Shown piece after piece: positions 30,443-39,104 of a stretch of 64,000 nt of DNA (positions are counted from its first letter, which is position 1; every line of letters starts with the position of its first letter). Source of the DNA: Zobellia laminariae (GTDB taxonomy: Bacteria > Bacteroidota > Bacteroidia > Flavobacteriales > Flavobacteriaceae); the NCBI RefSeq assembly GCF_009725995.1, contig NZ_RCNS01000002.1, positions 372,001 to 436,000 on the forward strand, in the 5' to 3' direction. The notes beneath the pieces were generated by a model, which had not been told where the DNA came from, searched no databases, and was given only the letters and a program-made list of their open reading frames with translations. Made by a program: the position numbers and the translations under genes.

Positions 30443-30450
30443 TACATTTG
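30443..30450 (+). promoter_or_regulatory. Promoter -7 element for the DUF6913-dapA operon
   Basis: TACATTTG matches TANNTTTG, 52 bases upstream of the start at 30503. The leader that follows can fold into a 9-bp hairpin with one bulge (30453-30462 with 30479-30487). Confidence 0.5.
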
Positions 30451-30502
30451 TAGAACCCATTCCAAATTTTACAGACCAGAATGGTTCAAAATGTAAAAGT
30501 AC

Positions 30503-31036
30503 ATGTTTAAGGGAATAAAAGATAAGTTCAAGCACAAATCGGGCGTTAAATTTCTGAAACAAGAGTTGGCTAAAGATCCGCCGGTAATTGAAAGAAGTAA
30601 AGGTATTACTTCTATAGGTTGCATTGTAGATCTAGACGACTTTGATGATGCAAACCAATTTTATGGGTTTGTAGAAGATTATAATTTACGGCCGAATGCA
30701 GTAAAGATTATTGGTTATAAAAGTTATTACGACAAGAATTCGCCTTATGCTACCCCTGTATTTTCCGATAAGGATCTTGGGTGGAACGGAGCCATAGAAA
30801 ATAGCTATGCACTAGAATTTTTAAGTAGAGAGTATGATTTACTCGTAAACTATTATACCAGCGATAATTTATTATTGCAGTTGATGAGCGTTAAAACAAA
30901 AGCCCGATTTCGAGTAGGGTTTAAAGAGGTGGATCTCATATATAATGATTTGATAATGGATTCGCCATTGAAAGAATTTAAGACCTTTAAAGCAGAGCTT
31001 AAAAAATATCTTGGCGTTTTAAACGAAATTGAATAA
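30503..31036 (+). CDS. DUF6913 family protein
   Basis: A 177-residue soluble protein. Visible landmarks are a basic N-terminus ([22 protein letters not shown]), a strand [20 protein letters not shown], and [21 protein letters not shown] toward the end. I match it to the flavobacterial DUF6913 family from memory; no function is known. Its stop overlaps the start of dapA (TAATG), so it is translationally coupled to lysine/diaminopimelate synthesis. Whether it acts in that pathway is unknown. Confidence 0.78.
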   Translation: MFKGIKDKFKHKSGVKFLKQELAKDPPVIERSKGITSIGCIVDLDDFDDANQFYGFVEDYNLRPNAVKIIGYKSYYDKNSPYATPVFSDKDLGWNGAIENSYALEFLSREYDLLVNYYTSDNLLLQLMSVKTKARFRVGFKEVDLIYNDLIMDSPLKEFKTFKAELKKYLGVLNEIE

Positions 31037-31923
31037 TGAAGCAGTTAATTGGTACAGGTGTGGCTTTAATCACTCCGTTCAAAACAGATTTTTCGGTAGA
31101 CATAGATGCGTTACATCGTATTGTGAACTATTGTGTGGACGGTGGTGTAGACTATTTAGTAGTATTGGGTACTACTGGTGAATCTGTAACACTTACCAAA
31201 GAAGAAAAACAATTGGTTATAGATACCGTAACCATTGCCAATGCAGGCAGATTACCTTTGGTGGTAGGTGTGGGCGGTAATAATACAGTTGCTGTAATTG
31301 AAGAATTACAAAAATTAGACCTTACTAATTTTGATGCCGTTTTATCGGTGTCTCCTTATTATAATAGACCTACTCAAGAAGGGATTTTTCAACATTTTAA
31401 GGCTATTGCCCAAGTATCGGCAAAACCTATAATCCTCTATAACGTACCAGGAAGAACAGGTAGTAATATGCTTCCGGAAACTGTTGTGCGTTTGGCTACA
31501 GAGGTTGAAAATATTGTTGGAATAAAAGATGCATCTGGTGATATGATTCAGTTGCAGGAATTAATTAAAGATTGTCCAAAAGACTTTCACGTGATTTCTG
31601 GTGATGATTTTACGGCTTTAGCTACTGTTTTGGCTGGAGGCTCTGGTGTTATTTCTGTTTTAGGTCAAGGACTTCCTTCAGAATTTTCTAGAATGATTCG
31701 TTCTGGATTAGACCGAAATGTAGATGAAGCTTACAGGCAACATTACGAACTTCAAGAGGGAATGGGGTTAATTTTCCAGGAAGGTAATCCTGCAGGGATA
31801 AAATCTATTTTTGAAATCTTAGGTTTGTCAGGTGCTACTGTTAGACTTCCGCTCATAGAAGCTTCCGATAGTCTTAAAAAGAACATCGCCGACTTTGTAA
31901 AACCTTTTAAGGTTTTTGCATAG
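31036..31923 (+). CDS. dapA: 4-hydroxy-tetrahydrodipicolinate synthase
   Basis: A 295-residue TIM-barrel aldolase that condenses pyruvate and aspartate semialdehyde, the first committed step of lysine and diaminopimelate synthesis. Family marks: [19 protein letters not shown] (the Thr-Thr pair), [14 protein letters not shown] with the catalytic Tyr, and VGIKDASGD with the Schiff-base Lys near residue 162. Length is normal. It is coupled to the upstream DUF6913 gene and followed, after 119 bases, by the bamD operon with its own promoter. Confidence 0.97.
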   Translation: MKQLIGTGVALITPFKTDFSVDIDALHRIVNYCVDGGVDYLVVLGTTGESVTLTKEEKQLVIDTVTIANAGRLPLVVGVGGNNTVAVIEELQKLDLTNFDAVLSVSPYYNRPTQEGIFQHFKAIAQVSAKPIILYNVPGRTGSNMLPETVVRLATEVENIVGIKDASGDMIQLQELIKDCPKDFHVISGDDFTALATVLAGGSGVISVLGQGLPSEFSRMIRSGLDRNVDEAYRQHYELQEGMGLIFQEGNPAGIKSIFEILGLSGATVRLPLIEASDSLKKNIADFVKPFKVFA

Positions 31924-32018
31924 CGGTGTTAAATCTTCCCCAAAAGCATTGGTATAAGGGTTCTAGAATGCTATTTTAGCTACTTTATTTTTTGTTTTTT
32001 ATATCCATTCGGAATCCG

Positions 32019-32026
32019 TAATTTTG
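32019..32026 (+). promoter_or_regulatory. Promoter -7 element for bamD; decides its start
   Basis: TAATTTTG matches TANNTTTG, with a TTTG at 31991-31994 as a loose -33. Transcription should begin near 32033, which is just past the first ATG at 32031; this favours translation from the second ATG at 32043. Confidence 0.6.
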
Positions 32027-32042
32027 CAAAATGCTTTTTAAA

Positions 32043-32867
32043 ATGAGGTTAATTGTCCCTGTCTTACTACTCGCTATGATTTCACAATCATGTAGCGAAT
32101 ATCAAAAGGTGCTTAAAAATGAAGATGTTAAGCCTAAATATGACCTAGCTCAGAAATTTTATGAGGAAGGTGATATGAAGAGGGCTAATCGTCTTTTTGA
32201 ACAAATTGCACCTAAGTATGTGGGTAAACCTCAGGGCGAACGTGTAATGTTCTTCTTGGCAGATACGTATTTTCAAAGAAAAGATTACAATATGGCAGGC
32301 TATCAGTTCGAGCGTTTTGTTAAATCTTATTCTAAGAGTGATAAAGTGGCAGAAGCTTCCTTTTTAGGAGCAAAGAGTTATTTTAAGCTTTCACCAGTGT
32401 ACTCTTTGGACCAAACGGATACGGATAAGGCATTGGGAAAATTGCAGTTGTTTATCAACTCATATCCTGATTCGGAATATTTTTCTGAAGCCAATGCCAT
32501 GGCAAAAGAGCTAACGACTAAAAAAGAGCATAAAGCATACGAAATAGCTAAGCAGTTTAATAAACTAGGTCAGTTTGATTTTACGTTTCTAACGCCTGCA
32601 GTGGCAGCGTTTGACAACTTTATATCAGATTTTCCTGGGTCTATTTACCGTGAAGATGCAATGTTTTATAGATTCGAATCGGCTTCCCGATTTGCGTTGA
32701 ATAGTTTTGAAAGGTTACAAGAAGAGCGTTTAAAAGAGGCCATTGCCGATTATAACGCATTCAAAAAGCAGTTTCCAGAATCAGAACATGCCGGTGAGGC
32801 AGAGAAGATACTTGAAAAAGTAAAATTAGAATTACAGGGTTTTACCCAAGCGAAAGAAGCAAAATAA
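32043..32867 (+). CDS. bamD: Outer-membrane assembly lipoprotein BamD
   Basis: A 274-residue lipoprotein from the ATG at 32043: signal peptide MRLIVPVLLLAMISQSC with lipidated Cys17. The mature part is made of TPR-like helical pairs (YDLAQKFYEEGDMKRANRLFEQIAPKY; MFFLADTYFQRKDYNMAGYQFERFVKSY) as in BamD/YfiO, a component of the beta-barrel assembly machine on the inner face of the outer membrane. An ATG at 32031 adds four residues, but the promoter position disfavours it. It heads the conserved operon bamD-rpoZ-coaBC-DUF4835-recN. Confidence 0.93.
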   Translation: MRLIVPVLLLAMISQSCSEYQKVLKNEDVKPKYDLAQKFYEEGDMKRANRLFEQIAPKYVGKPQGERVMFFLADTYFQRKDYNMAGYQFERFVKSYSKSDKVAEASFLGAKSYFKLSPVYSLDQTDTDKALGKLQLFINSYPDSEYFSEANAMAKELTTKKEHKAYEIAKQFNKLGQFDFTFLTPAVAAFDNFISDFPGSIYREDAMFYRFESASRFALNSFERLQEERLKEAIADYNAFKKQFPESEHAGEAEKILEKVKLELQGFTQAKEAK

Positions 32868-32879
32868 AATAGTTTGACT

Positions 32880-33212
32880 ATGAACATGAACGATCTTAAG
32901 AATTCAAGTGCTCCAGTTTCCACAGTAACGATCAACAAAAATGAGTTTGACCGTCCTACGGATAACATTTATGAAGCAATTTCAATTGCTGCTAAAAGAG
33001 CTGTACAGATCAATTCTGAAATTAAGAAAGAACTTCTAGAAAAGTTAGAGGAGTTTGCTACTTATAGCGACAGCCTTGAAGAAGTTTTTGAAAACAAAGA
33101 ACAGATAGAAGTATCTAAATTTTACGAAAAATTACCTAAGCCACATGCTTTAGCAGTTGAAGAGTGGTTGAATGACAAAATATATCACAGAAATACGGAT
33201 AAAGACCAGTAG
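32880..33212 (+). CDS. rpoZ: RNA polymerase omega subunit, Bacteroidota type
   Basis: About 110 residues. The segment RPTDNIYEAISIAAKRAVQIN is the conserved omega helix that packs on beta-prime; the C-terminal half (FYEKLPKPHALAVEEWLNDKIYHR) is the Bacteroidota-specific extension. Omega assists polymerase assembly and, in other phyla, ppGpp sensing. Starts at 32880 or 32886 are both ATG and differ by two residues; a TTG at 32874 is less likely. It lies 12 bases after bamD and 3 bases before coaBC. Confidence 0.92.
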   Translation: MNMNDLKNSSAPVSTVTINKNEFDRPTDNIYEAISIAAKRAVQINSEIKKELLEKLEEFATYSDSLEEVFENKEQIEVSKFYEKLPKPHALAVEEWLNDKIYHRNTDKDQ

Positions 33213-33215
33213 TAT

Positions 33216-34421
33216 ATGTTAGGCGGAAAGAACATTCTTTTAGGCATTACCGGAGGAATTGCCGCTTACAAAACTACCTTTCTTGTACGTTTACTGATTA
33301 AAGCTGGCGCTAATGTCAAAATTATTTTGACAGATAGCGCCAGCTCTTTTGTTTCCCCACTTACGCTAGCTACGCTTTCCAAAAACCCGGTGCTAACTTC
33401 CTTGGTTAATGAGGATGATGGGGTAACGGAATGGAATAATCATGTAGAATTAGGGCTATGGGCAGACTTAATGGTAGTTGCGCCAGCTACAGCTAATACC
33501 TTGGCTAAAATGGCTACGGGTACATGCGATAATTTATTGCTTGCTACCTACCTTTCGGCAAAATGTCCTGTTTTCTTTGCTCCTGCAATGGATTTGGATA
33601 TGTATAAGCATCCGAGTTCTAAAAACTCCTTTGAAAAATTACAGTCTTTTGGAAATGTTATGATTCCTGCTACTTCTGGTGAATTGGCAAGTGGCCTTCA
33701 TGGAGAAGGGCGTATGGCAGAACCAGAGGATATGGTTGATTTCATTAAAGCGTATTTACAAAAAGGACTTCCCTTTAGTGGAAAAAAAGTTCTGATTACC
33801 GCCGGCCCTACCTATGAAGCCATAGACCCTGTGCGGTTTATTGGAAATCATGCTTCTGGGCAAATGGGGTATGAATTGGCTAATGTGGCAGCAAATTTAG
33901 GAGCTCATGTTATTTTGGTTTCTGGGCCATCCCGTTTTTCTGTTTCTCATGATCTTATCGATTTAAAAAAAGTAACTTCTGCGGAAGAAATGTACAATGA
34001 GGTACATCTGCACTATAAAAATATAGATGTAGCTATCTGTGCAGCAGCAGTTGCTGACTACAGACCTAAAACGGTAGCTAATCAAAAAATAAAGAAAAAA
34101 GAAACCGAATTTTCGATTGATTTGGTGAAGACCAAAGATATCTTGCTATCACTGGGTAATCAGAAGGAAAAGCAGTTTTTAGTTGGTTTTGCTTTGGAGA
34201 CAGAAAATGAGCTTGAAAATGCTATAGGCAAGCTTAAAAAGAAAAATTTAGATGCCATTGTTCTCAACTCTCTGAACGATAAAGGAGCTGGTTTTGGAAA
34301 ACCTACGAACAAAATCACTTTCATAGATAAGAATTCTGGAATTAAGCCGTTTGAACTAAAGACAAAGGCAGAGGTGGCCAAAGACATTTTTGATGAAATC
34401 TTGAAAAGATACCATGCGTAA
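33216..34421 (+). CDS. coaBC: Bifunctional phosphopantothenoylcysteine decarboxylase/synthase
   Basis: A 401-residue two-domain enzyme of coenzyme A synthesis. The N-terminal flavin decarboxylase (CoaC, about 1-180) has GGIAAYKT, the catalytic His in NHVELGLWADLMVVAPATANT, and the PAMD loop; the C-terminal ligase (CoaB, about 185-395) has ITAGPTYEAIDPVRFIGNHASGQMG, the SGPS loop and CAAAVADYRP. Together they convert 4'-phosphopantothenate plus cysteine to 4'-phosphopantetheine. It overlaps the DUF4835 gene by 8 bases. Confidence 0.97.
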   Translation: MLGGKNILLGITGGIAAYKTTFLVRLLIKAGANVKIILTDSASSFVSPLTLATLSKNPVLTSLVNEDDGVTEWNNHVELGLWADLMVVAPATANTLAKMATGTCDNLLLATYLSAKCPVFFAPAMDLDMYKHPSSKNSFEKLQSFGNVMIPATSGELASGLHGEGRMAEPEDMVDFIKAYLQKGLPFSGKKVLITAGPTYEAIDPVRFIGNHASGQMGYELANVAANLGAHVILVSGPSRFSVSHDLIDLKKVTSAEEMYNEVHLHYKNIDVAICAAAVADYRPKTVANQKIKKKETEFSIDLVKTKDILLSLGNQKEKQFLVGFALETENELENAIGKLKKKNLDAIVLNSLNDKGAGFGKPTNKITFIDKNSGIKPFELKTKAEVAKDIFDEILKRYHA

Positions 34422-35301
34422 CTTCATACTTATATTTATTTGTTCATTTTTTGTGGTGTCCGTTTCGGCACAGGAAATGAATTGTGTTGTTACTATAAAT
34501 GCGGATCAGGTCTCACAAACTAATCAACAGATTTTTAAAACTTTAGAACGTTCTTTAAATGATTTTATCAATAAGAACAAGTGGACCAACCGCACCTACA
34601 AGGAAAATGAACGTATAAGCAGTCAGATGTTTATTACGATTACCAATTACGAGTCTAATCGTTTTGAGGGTAATATTCAGATTCAGTCTTCGCGTCCTGT
34701 TTTTAATACATCGTACGAAACGCCTATTTTCAATTATAAAGACAATCAGCTCAATTTTGAATATATAGAATTTCAACCTTTGGTATTCAATGAAAATGTT
34801 TTTGAATCCAATCTTGTAAGTGTTGTTTCTTTCTATGTTTACACCATGCTCGGGCTTGATGCAGACACTTTCTCTTTAGAAGGCGGTACTGAGTATTTTA
34901 GAAAAGCGCAGCAAATTACCACGCAAGCTCAAGGTAGCAATTATACGGGCTGGGATCAGAATAGTGATCGTAGTAGGTTTGAGTTGGTAGATAATCTTTT
35001 ATCCAATACCTATCGTGAGTATCGTATAGCTATGTATAATTATCATCGCAAGGGTCTTGATATTCTTGGAGATAATAATAGCACGGGCAAACAAGTTATT
35101 GCCGGTACAATGAAGCTTTTTGAGACGATGATCAAACGTAGGCCTAACGCATTTTTGATTCAGACTTTCTTTGATGCGAAGTCAGATGAGATTCAAAATA
35201 TCTTTTCAGACGGTCCAAAAGTAGATATTGTTCAATTAAAAGAGACTTTAAACAATATTGCTCCCTTATATTCCAGTACTTGGAACGATATTAAGTACTA
35301 G
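34414..35301 (+). CDS. DUF4835 family exported protein
   Basis: A 295-residue protein with a cleavable signal peptide (LILIFICSFFVVSVSAQ-type, ending SVSAQE) and a mature domain that starts NCVVTINADQVSQTNQQIFKTLERSLNDFINKNKW and contains a repeated beta pattern (VFNTSYETPIFNYKD) and MYNYHRKGLDIL near the C-terminus. The DUF4835 family is confined to Bacteroidota and is nearly always encoded between coaBC and recN, so it is probably periplasmic or outer-membrane linked and essential-looking, but no function has been shown to my knowledge. It overlaps coaBC by 8 bases. Confidence 0.88.
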   Translation: MRNFILIFICSFFVVSVSAQEMNCVVTINADQVSQTNQQIFKTLERSLNDFINKNKWTNRTYKENERISSQMFITITNYESNRFEGNIQIQSSRPVFNTSYETPIFNYKDNQLNFEYIEFQPLVFNENVFESNLVSVVSFYVYTMLGLDADTFSLEGGTEYFRKAQQITTQAQGSNYTGWDQNSDRSRFELVDNLLSNTYREYRIAMYNYHRKGLDILGDNNSTGKQVIAGTMKLFETMIKRRPNAFLIQTFFDAKSDEIQNIFSDGPKVDIVQLKETLNNIAPLYSSTWNDIKY

Positions 35302-35325
35302 TTCTTTCGGTACGAAATTATCAAT

Positions 35326-35333
35326 TATCTTTA
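35326..35333 (+). promoter_or_regulatory. Possible extra promoter for recN
   Basis: TATCTTTA is one base from the TANNTTTG consensus and lies 24 bases upstream of the recN GTG start, with TTTC about 20 bases further up. It may add local expression to the bamD operon. Confidence 0.4.
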
Positions 35334-35356
35334 CAGCACAAATTGAATAGAAAACT

Positions 35357-37009
35357 GTGCTAGTACACCTTTCCATAAAAAATTACGCATTAATAGATAA
35401 TCTCAATGTAGACTTCACTAATGGGTTTACCTGTATTACAGGTGAAACTGGTGCAGGAAAGTCTATTTTATTGGGCGGCTTGTCCCTTGTTTTGGGTAAA
35501 CGTGCCGATTTATCCTCTTTAAGAGACAAGGATAAAAAATGTGTTATAGAGGCGGAATTTCAAATTGACAAGTATAATTTGAAACCCTTTTTTAAGGATA
35601 ATGATTTAGATTACGAGGAGAGAACCATAATAAGAAGAGAGATTCAGCCTAGCGGGAAATCGAGAGCCTTTATTAATGATTCCCCGGTAACATTAGATAT
35701 TCTTACCAGATTAGGAAGCAGTCTAATAGATGTGCATTCTCAACACCAAACACTACAGTTAACGGATAACGATTTTCAGTTAAAGGTAATAGATGCCCTT
35801 GCGGATAATAAAAGTCTGCTAGCGGACTATGCGGGAAAACTTCGCTTGTATAAAACAACTTCAAAAGAGTTGTCTGAACTTGTTGATTTTCAAAAAGAAG
35901 CAAATAAAGAACACGATTACAATAGCTTTCTGTTAGAAGAGCTTCAAGCAGCACCTTTAAAATTGGGTGTGCAAGAAGATTTGGAAGAGCAGTATGAGCA
36001 ACTGAACAACGTAGAGAATATTCTAGAACTGATTTCTTCAGGTCATCAACTGCTTAATGATGAGCAGGTGGGTATTGTAAGTTTACTTACTGAGCTCAAA
36101 CAAATTGCTAATAGATTATCTGGTTATGGGACTCAGTATGCGGACTTGAACCAGCGTGTGCAATCGGTTTTTATTGAAATAGATGACATAGCTTCGGAAC
36201 TTCAGAATTTTCAGGAAGGAACAGAAGCCAATCCACAAGTGCTGGAAGAAATCAATACCAAGTTGCAACAACTTTATGATTTACAGAAAAAGCACGGGGT
36301 TCAAGAAGTTGCTGAATTACTACAAATTAGAGAAGACCTAGCTGAAAAAGTTAGTGTAACGGAAAATCTTGAAGCTGATATAGAAAAGAAAGAAAAAGAG
36401 CTTGCAGGTCAAAAAATCGCATTGCAAAAAGCAGCTGATGCCCTAACGTCCAAACGAAAAAAGGTTGTCCCACAACTTAAAAAACAATTGGAGGATTCTT
36501 TAAAAGCGTTGGGTATGCCTAGTGCTACTTTTAAGATAGAGCTTTTTAAGGCGAACGACTTTAAGGCTAACGGAGCAGACGGACTTACCTTTTTGTTCTC
36601 CGCTAATAAAGGAGGCGATTATGGTGAGCTGAAGAAAGTAGCCTCAGGAGGTGAACTTTCTAGGATTATGCTCACTATAAAATCGATATTAGCGAAATAT
36701 GAAAACCTACCTACCATCATGTTCGATGAGATTGATACTGGGGTTTCTGGTGAAATCTCAGGAAAAATGGGTGATATCATGCAGGCAATGAGTAAAAGTA
36801 TGCAAGTGTTCTCTATTACACACTTACCTCAGGTAGCTTCAAAGGGTGACCATCATTTTAAAGTATATAAGTTGGAGGAAGGAGCGGTTACCAAAACGAA
36901 CATGAAGCAACTGAGCAATGAGGAAAGGGTAGTGGAGTTAGCTGAAATGTTGGGCGGTAAAGAGCTATCTGATTCAGCTATGGCTCACGCAAGGCAACTT
37001 TTGAACTAG
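35357..37009 (+). CDS. recN: DNA repair ATPase RecN
   Basis: A 550-residue SMC-like protein of double-strand break repair. The N-terminal ATPase half starts VHLSIKNYALIDNLNVDF and has Walker A GETGAGKS; two coiled-coil arms (about 155-230 and 290-370) flank a short hinge; the C-terminal half contains the ABC signature ASGGELSRIML and Walker B TIMFDEIDTGVSG. The start is a GTG (reading MLVHLSIKNYAL); no ATG in frame upstream gives a family-like N-terminus. It is the last gene of the bamD operon. Confidence 0.96.
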   Translation: MLVHLSIKNYALIDNLNVDFTNGFTCITGETGAGKSILLGGLSLVLGKRADLSSLRDKDKKCVIEAEFQIDKYNLKPFFKDNDLDYEERTIIRREIQPSGKSRAFINDSPVTLDILTRLGSSLIDVHSQHQTLQLTDNDFQLKVIDALADNKSLLADYAGKLRLYKTTSKELSELVDFQKEANKEHDYNSFLLEELQAAPLKLGVQEDLEEQYEQLNNVENILELISSGHQLLNDEQVGIVSLLTELKQIANRLSGYGTQYADLNQRVQSVFIEIDDIASELQNFQEGTEANPQVLEEINTKLQQLYDLQKKHGVQEVAELLQIREDLAEKVSVTENLEADIEKKEKELAGQKIALQKAADALTSKRKKVVPQLKKQLEDSLKALGMPSATFKIELFKANDFKANGADGLTFLFSANKGGDYGELKKVASGGELSRIMLTIKSILAKYENLPTIMFDEIDTGVSGEISGKMGDIMQAMSKSMQVFSITHLPQVASKGDHHFKVYKLEEGAVTKTNMKQLSNEERVVELAEMLGGKELSDSAMAHARQLLN

Positions 37010-37093
37010 AATACTAGGCTTTGTACAGGGTGCTAGCGGCCGTATTTGGTTTTTAAGGTAGATTTTAGACTTATAAACACGTTTTTCTTCATG

Positions 37094-37112
37094 TGGCAAC
37101 TATTAGTTGCCA
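37094..37112. promoter_or_regulatory. Palindrome on the fabI promoter, candidate operator
   Basis: TGGCAACT-att-AGTTGCCA, a perfect 8-bp inverted repeat covering the place where the -33 element should be and part of the spacer before the -7 element at 37123. No stem-loop terminator function is likely because no T run follows directly and recN ended 85 bases earlier. Confidence 0.5.
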
Positions 37113-37122
37113 ACTTTTTAAA

Positions 37123-37130
37123 TATCTTTG
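37123..37130 (+). promoter_or_regulatory. Promoter -7 element for fabI
   Basis: TATCTTTG matches TANNTTTG and lies 33 bases before the ATG at 37164. Confidence 0.6.
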
Positions 37131-37163
37131 AAGCTTTAAGAACAACCAACAGAATCTAACACA

Positions 37164-37976
37164 ATGTCGTATAATTTATTAAAAGGTAAGAGAGGAATTA
37201 TTTTTGGAGCTTTGGATGAAAATTCAATAGCGTGGAAAACAGCAGAGCGTATTCATGAAGAAGGCGGTACTTTTGTTTTGACCAATGCACCCGTAGCCAT
37301 GCGTTTAGGGCAAATTAAAGATTTGGCCGAAAAAACTGGTTCTCAGGTTATTCCTGCCGATGCAACTAGCGAAGAAGATTTAGCAAACTTGGTAGCCCAG
37401 TCTGTAGAGATTCTTGGTGGAAAAATTGATTTTGTATTACATGCAATCGGTATGTCTGTAAACGTTAGAAAAGGGCGCTCTTATACTGATGAGAAATATG
37501 ACTTTACTTCTAAAGGATGGGATGTTTCTGCTTTATCTTTCCATAAAGTAATGCAAAGCTTGTATAAAGCCGATGCTATGGAAGAATGGGGAAGCATAGT
37601 TGCTTTGACCTATATGGCAGCACAGCGTGTTTTTCCTGATTATAATGATATGGCAGATAATAAGGCCTACTTAGAGTCTGTAGCACGTAGTTTTGGTTAT
37701 TTCTTCGGAAAAGAGAAAAACGTTCGTGTAAATACAATATCACAATCACCTACACCAACTACTGCTGGTCAAGGTGTGAAAGGTTTTGGTGGTTTTATTA
37801 GTTATGCAGAAAAAATGTCGCCTTTAGGGAATGCAACGGCATTGGAGTGTGCAGATTACACGGTAACTCTTTTCTCAGACCTTACCAGAAAAGTTACAAT
37901 GCAAAACTTGTTTCATGATGGTGGTTTCTCTAACACTGGTGTTAGCCAAGAGATTATAGAACGTTTTACCGAGTAG
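37164..37976 (+). CDS. fabI: Enoyl-[acyl-carrier-protein] reductase
   Basis: A 270-residue short-chain dehydrogenase-fold enzyme for the last reduction of fatty acid elongation. The N-terminus LLKGKRGIIFGALDENSIAWKTAE is the divergent Rossmann motif of FabI; HAIGMS corresponds to the nicotinamide loop; the catalytic pair is in DYNDMADNK (Tyr-X6-Lys), about residues 157-164; the C-terminal MSPLGNATALECADYTVTLFSD is typical. FabI is the triclosan target. It has its own promoter with an overlapping palindrome, so it may be controlled by a fatty-acid regulator. Confidence 0.95.
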   Translation: MSYNLLKGKRGIIFGALDENSIAWKTAERIHEEGGTFVLTNAPVAMRLGQIKDLAEKTGSQVIPADATSEEDLANLVAQSVEILGGKIDFVLHAIGMSVNVRKGRSYTDEKYDFTSKGWDVSALSFHKVMQSLYKADAMEEWGSIVALTYMAAQRVFPDYNDMADNKAYLESVARSFGYFFGKEKNVRVNTISQSPTPTTAGQGVKGFGGFISYAEKMSPLGNATALECADYTVTLFSDLTRKVTMQNLFHDGGFSNTGVSQEIIERFTE

Positions 37977-38102
37977 AAATAAAAAGTCTTTCAATAGATT
38001 AAATTCTGGCGAAGAATATTTGTTTTCGGCATATATTATGGGCATTTTACATTACCGATTTAAGTAATGAAAAATGCCCTTAGAATTTCCGTATAAAAGC
38101 TC

Positions 38103-39104
38103 ATGGATTTATCTTTTTCGTTTATAGTTCCTGTTTACAATAGACCCGATGAAATAGCGGAGCTGCTAGAAAGTCTAGCGCACCAATCCTATTCAAAGGA
38201 TTTTGAAGTCTTGATTGTAGAGGACGGCTCAACACTATCTTCCGAAGAAGTGGTTGAAAGGTATAAGGATAAACTCACCATTTCATATTATAAAAAATCT
38301 AATTCAGGACCTGGAGATTCAAGAAACTACGGAATGGCGCGAGCCAAGGGTAATTACTTTCTTATTGTAGATTCAGACTGTATGATTCCTCCGCAATATT
38401 TAGATGCGGTAGATAGTGCTTTAAGAAAGAGCTTTGTTCACTGCTTTGGTGGACCAGATGCTGCTCATGAGTCTTTTGGGCTTTTGCAAAAAGCTATTAA
38501 CTATGCTATGACGTCTGTATTAACTACAGGAGGAATTCGTGGGAATAAAAAGGCGCTAGATAAGTTTCAACCACGTAGTTTTAATATGGGTATTTCCAAA
38601 ACAGCATTTGAAACCGTTGGTGGATTTGGAAAAATTCATCCAGGTGAAGACCCGGACTTTACGTTTCGTATTTGGAAAAATGGTTTTGATACGAAGCTTA
38701 TACCAGAAGCCTTTGTATATCATAAGCGACGCATAGACTGGAATAAGTTTTTTATTCAAGTAAAGAAATTTGGTAGTGTTCGCCCAATTTTAAATAAATG
38801 GCACCCGAAGACATCAAAAATGACCTATTGGTTCCCAACACTGTTTTGTTTGGGGTTTTTAGCGTCCCTTTTATTTCTAGCAGTAGGGATTAGTTTGCCT
38901 ATATATTTATATATTATCTATTTTTCACTCATATTTATAGATTCACTTTTAAAAAATAGAAATTTAGCCGTGGCTTTACTTTCTCTAGTGGCTGTAAGCA
39001 TTCAATTTATGGGATATGGATATGGTTTTTTAAAATCGACCATCTTTCTTAACTTTAGCAAAAAGGAACCGGAAACATTGTTTCCTCATTTATTTTTCAA
39101 ATAA
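38103..39104 (+). CDS. Family 2 glycosyltransferase with C-terminal membrane helices
   Basis: A 333-residue GT-A enzyme: FSFIVPVYNRPDEIAELLESL, FEVLIVEDGS, the DXD-type metal motif YFLIVDSDCMIPP, and GGFGKIHPGEDPDFTFRIWKNG, the acceptor-side ED motif. Two hydrophobic helices near residues 250-320 suggest membrane attachment. It would transfer a sugar to a lipid or polysaccharide carrier; the donor is unknown. Its stop is immediately followed by the YbbR-like gene's TTG, so the two are translated from one message. Confidence 0.9.
   Translation: MDLSFSFIVPVYNRPDEIAELLESLAHQSYSKDFEVLIVEDGSTLSSEEVVERYKDKLTISYYKKSNSGPGDSRNYGMARAKGNYFLIVDSDCMIPPQYLDAVDSALRKSFVHCFGGPDAAHESFGLLQKAINYAMTSVLTTGGIRGNKKALDKFQPRSFNMGISKTAFETVGGFGKIHPGEDPDFTFRIWKNGFDTKLIPEAFVYHKRRIDWNKFFIQVKKFGSVRPILNKWHPKTSKMTYWFPTLFCLGFLASLLFLAVGISLPIYLYIIYFSLIFIDSLLKNRNLAVALLSLVAVSIQFMGYGYGFLKSTIFLNFSKKEPETLFPHLFFK

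Noticed and set aside
31945..31976. Weak stem after dapA (AGCATT/AATGCT)
   Set aside because: Only six pairs with a 16-base loop; not strong enough to call a terminator.
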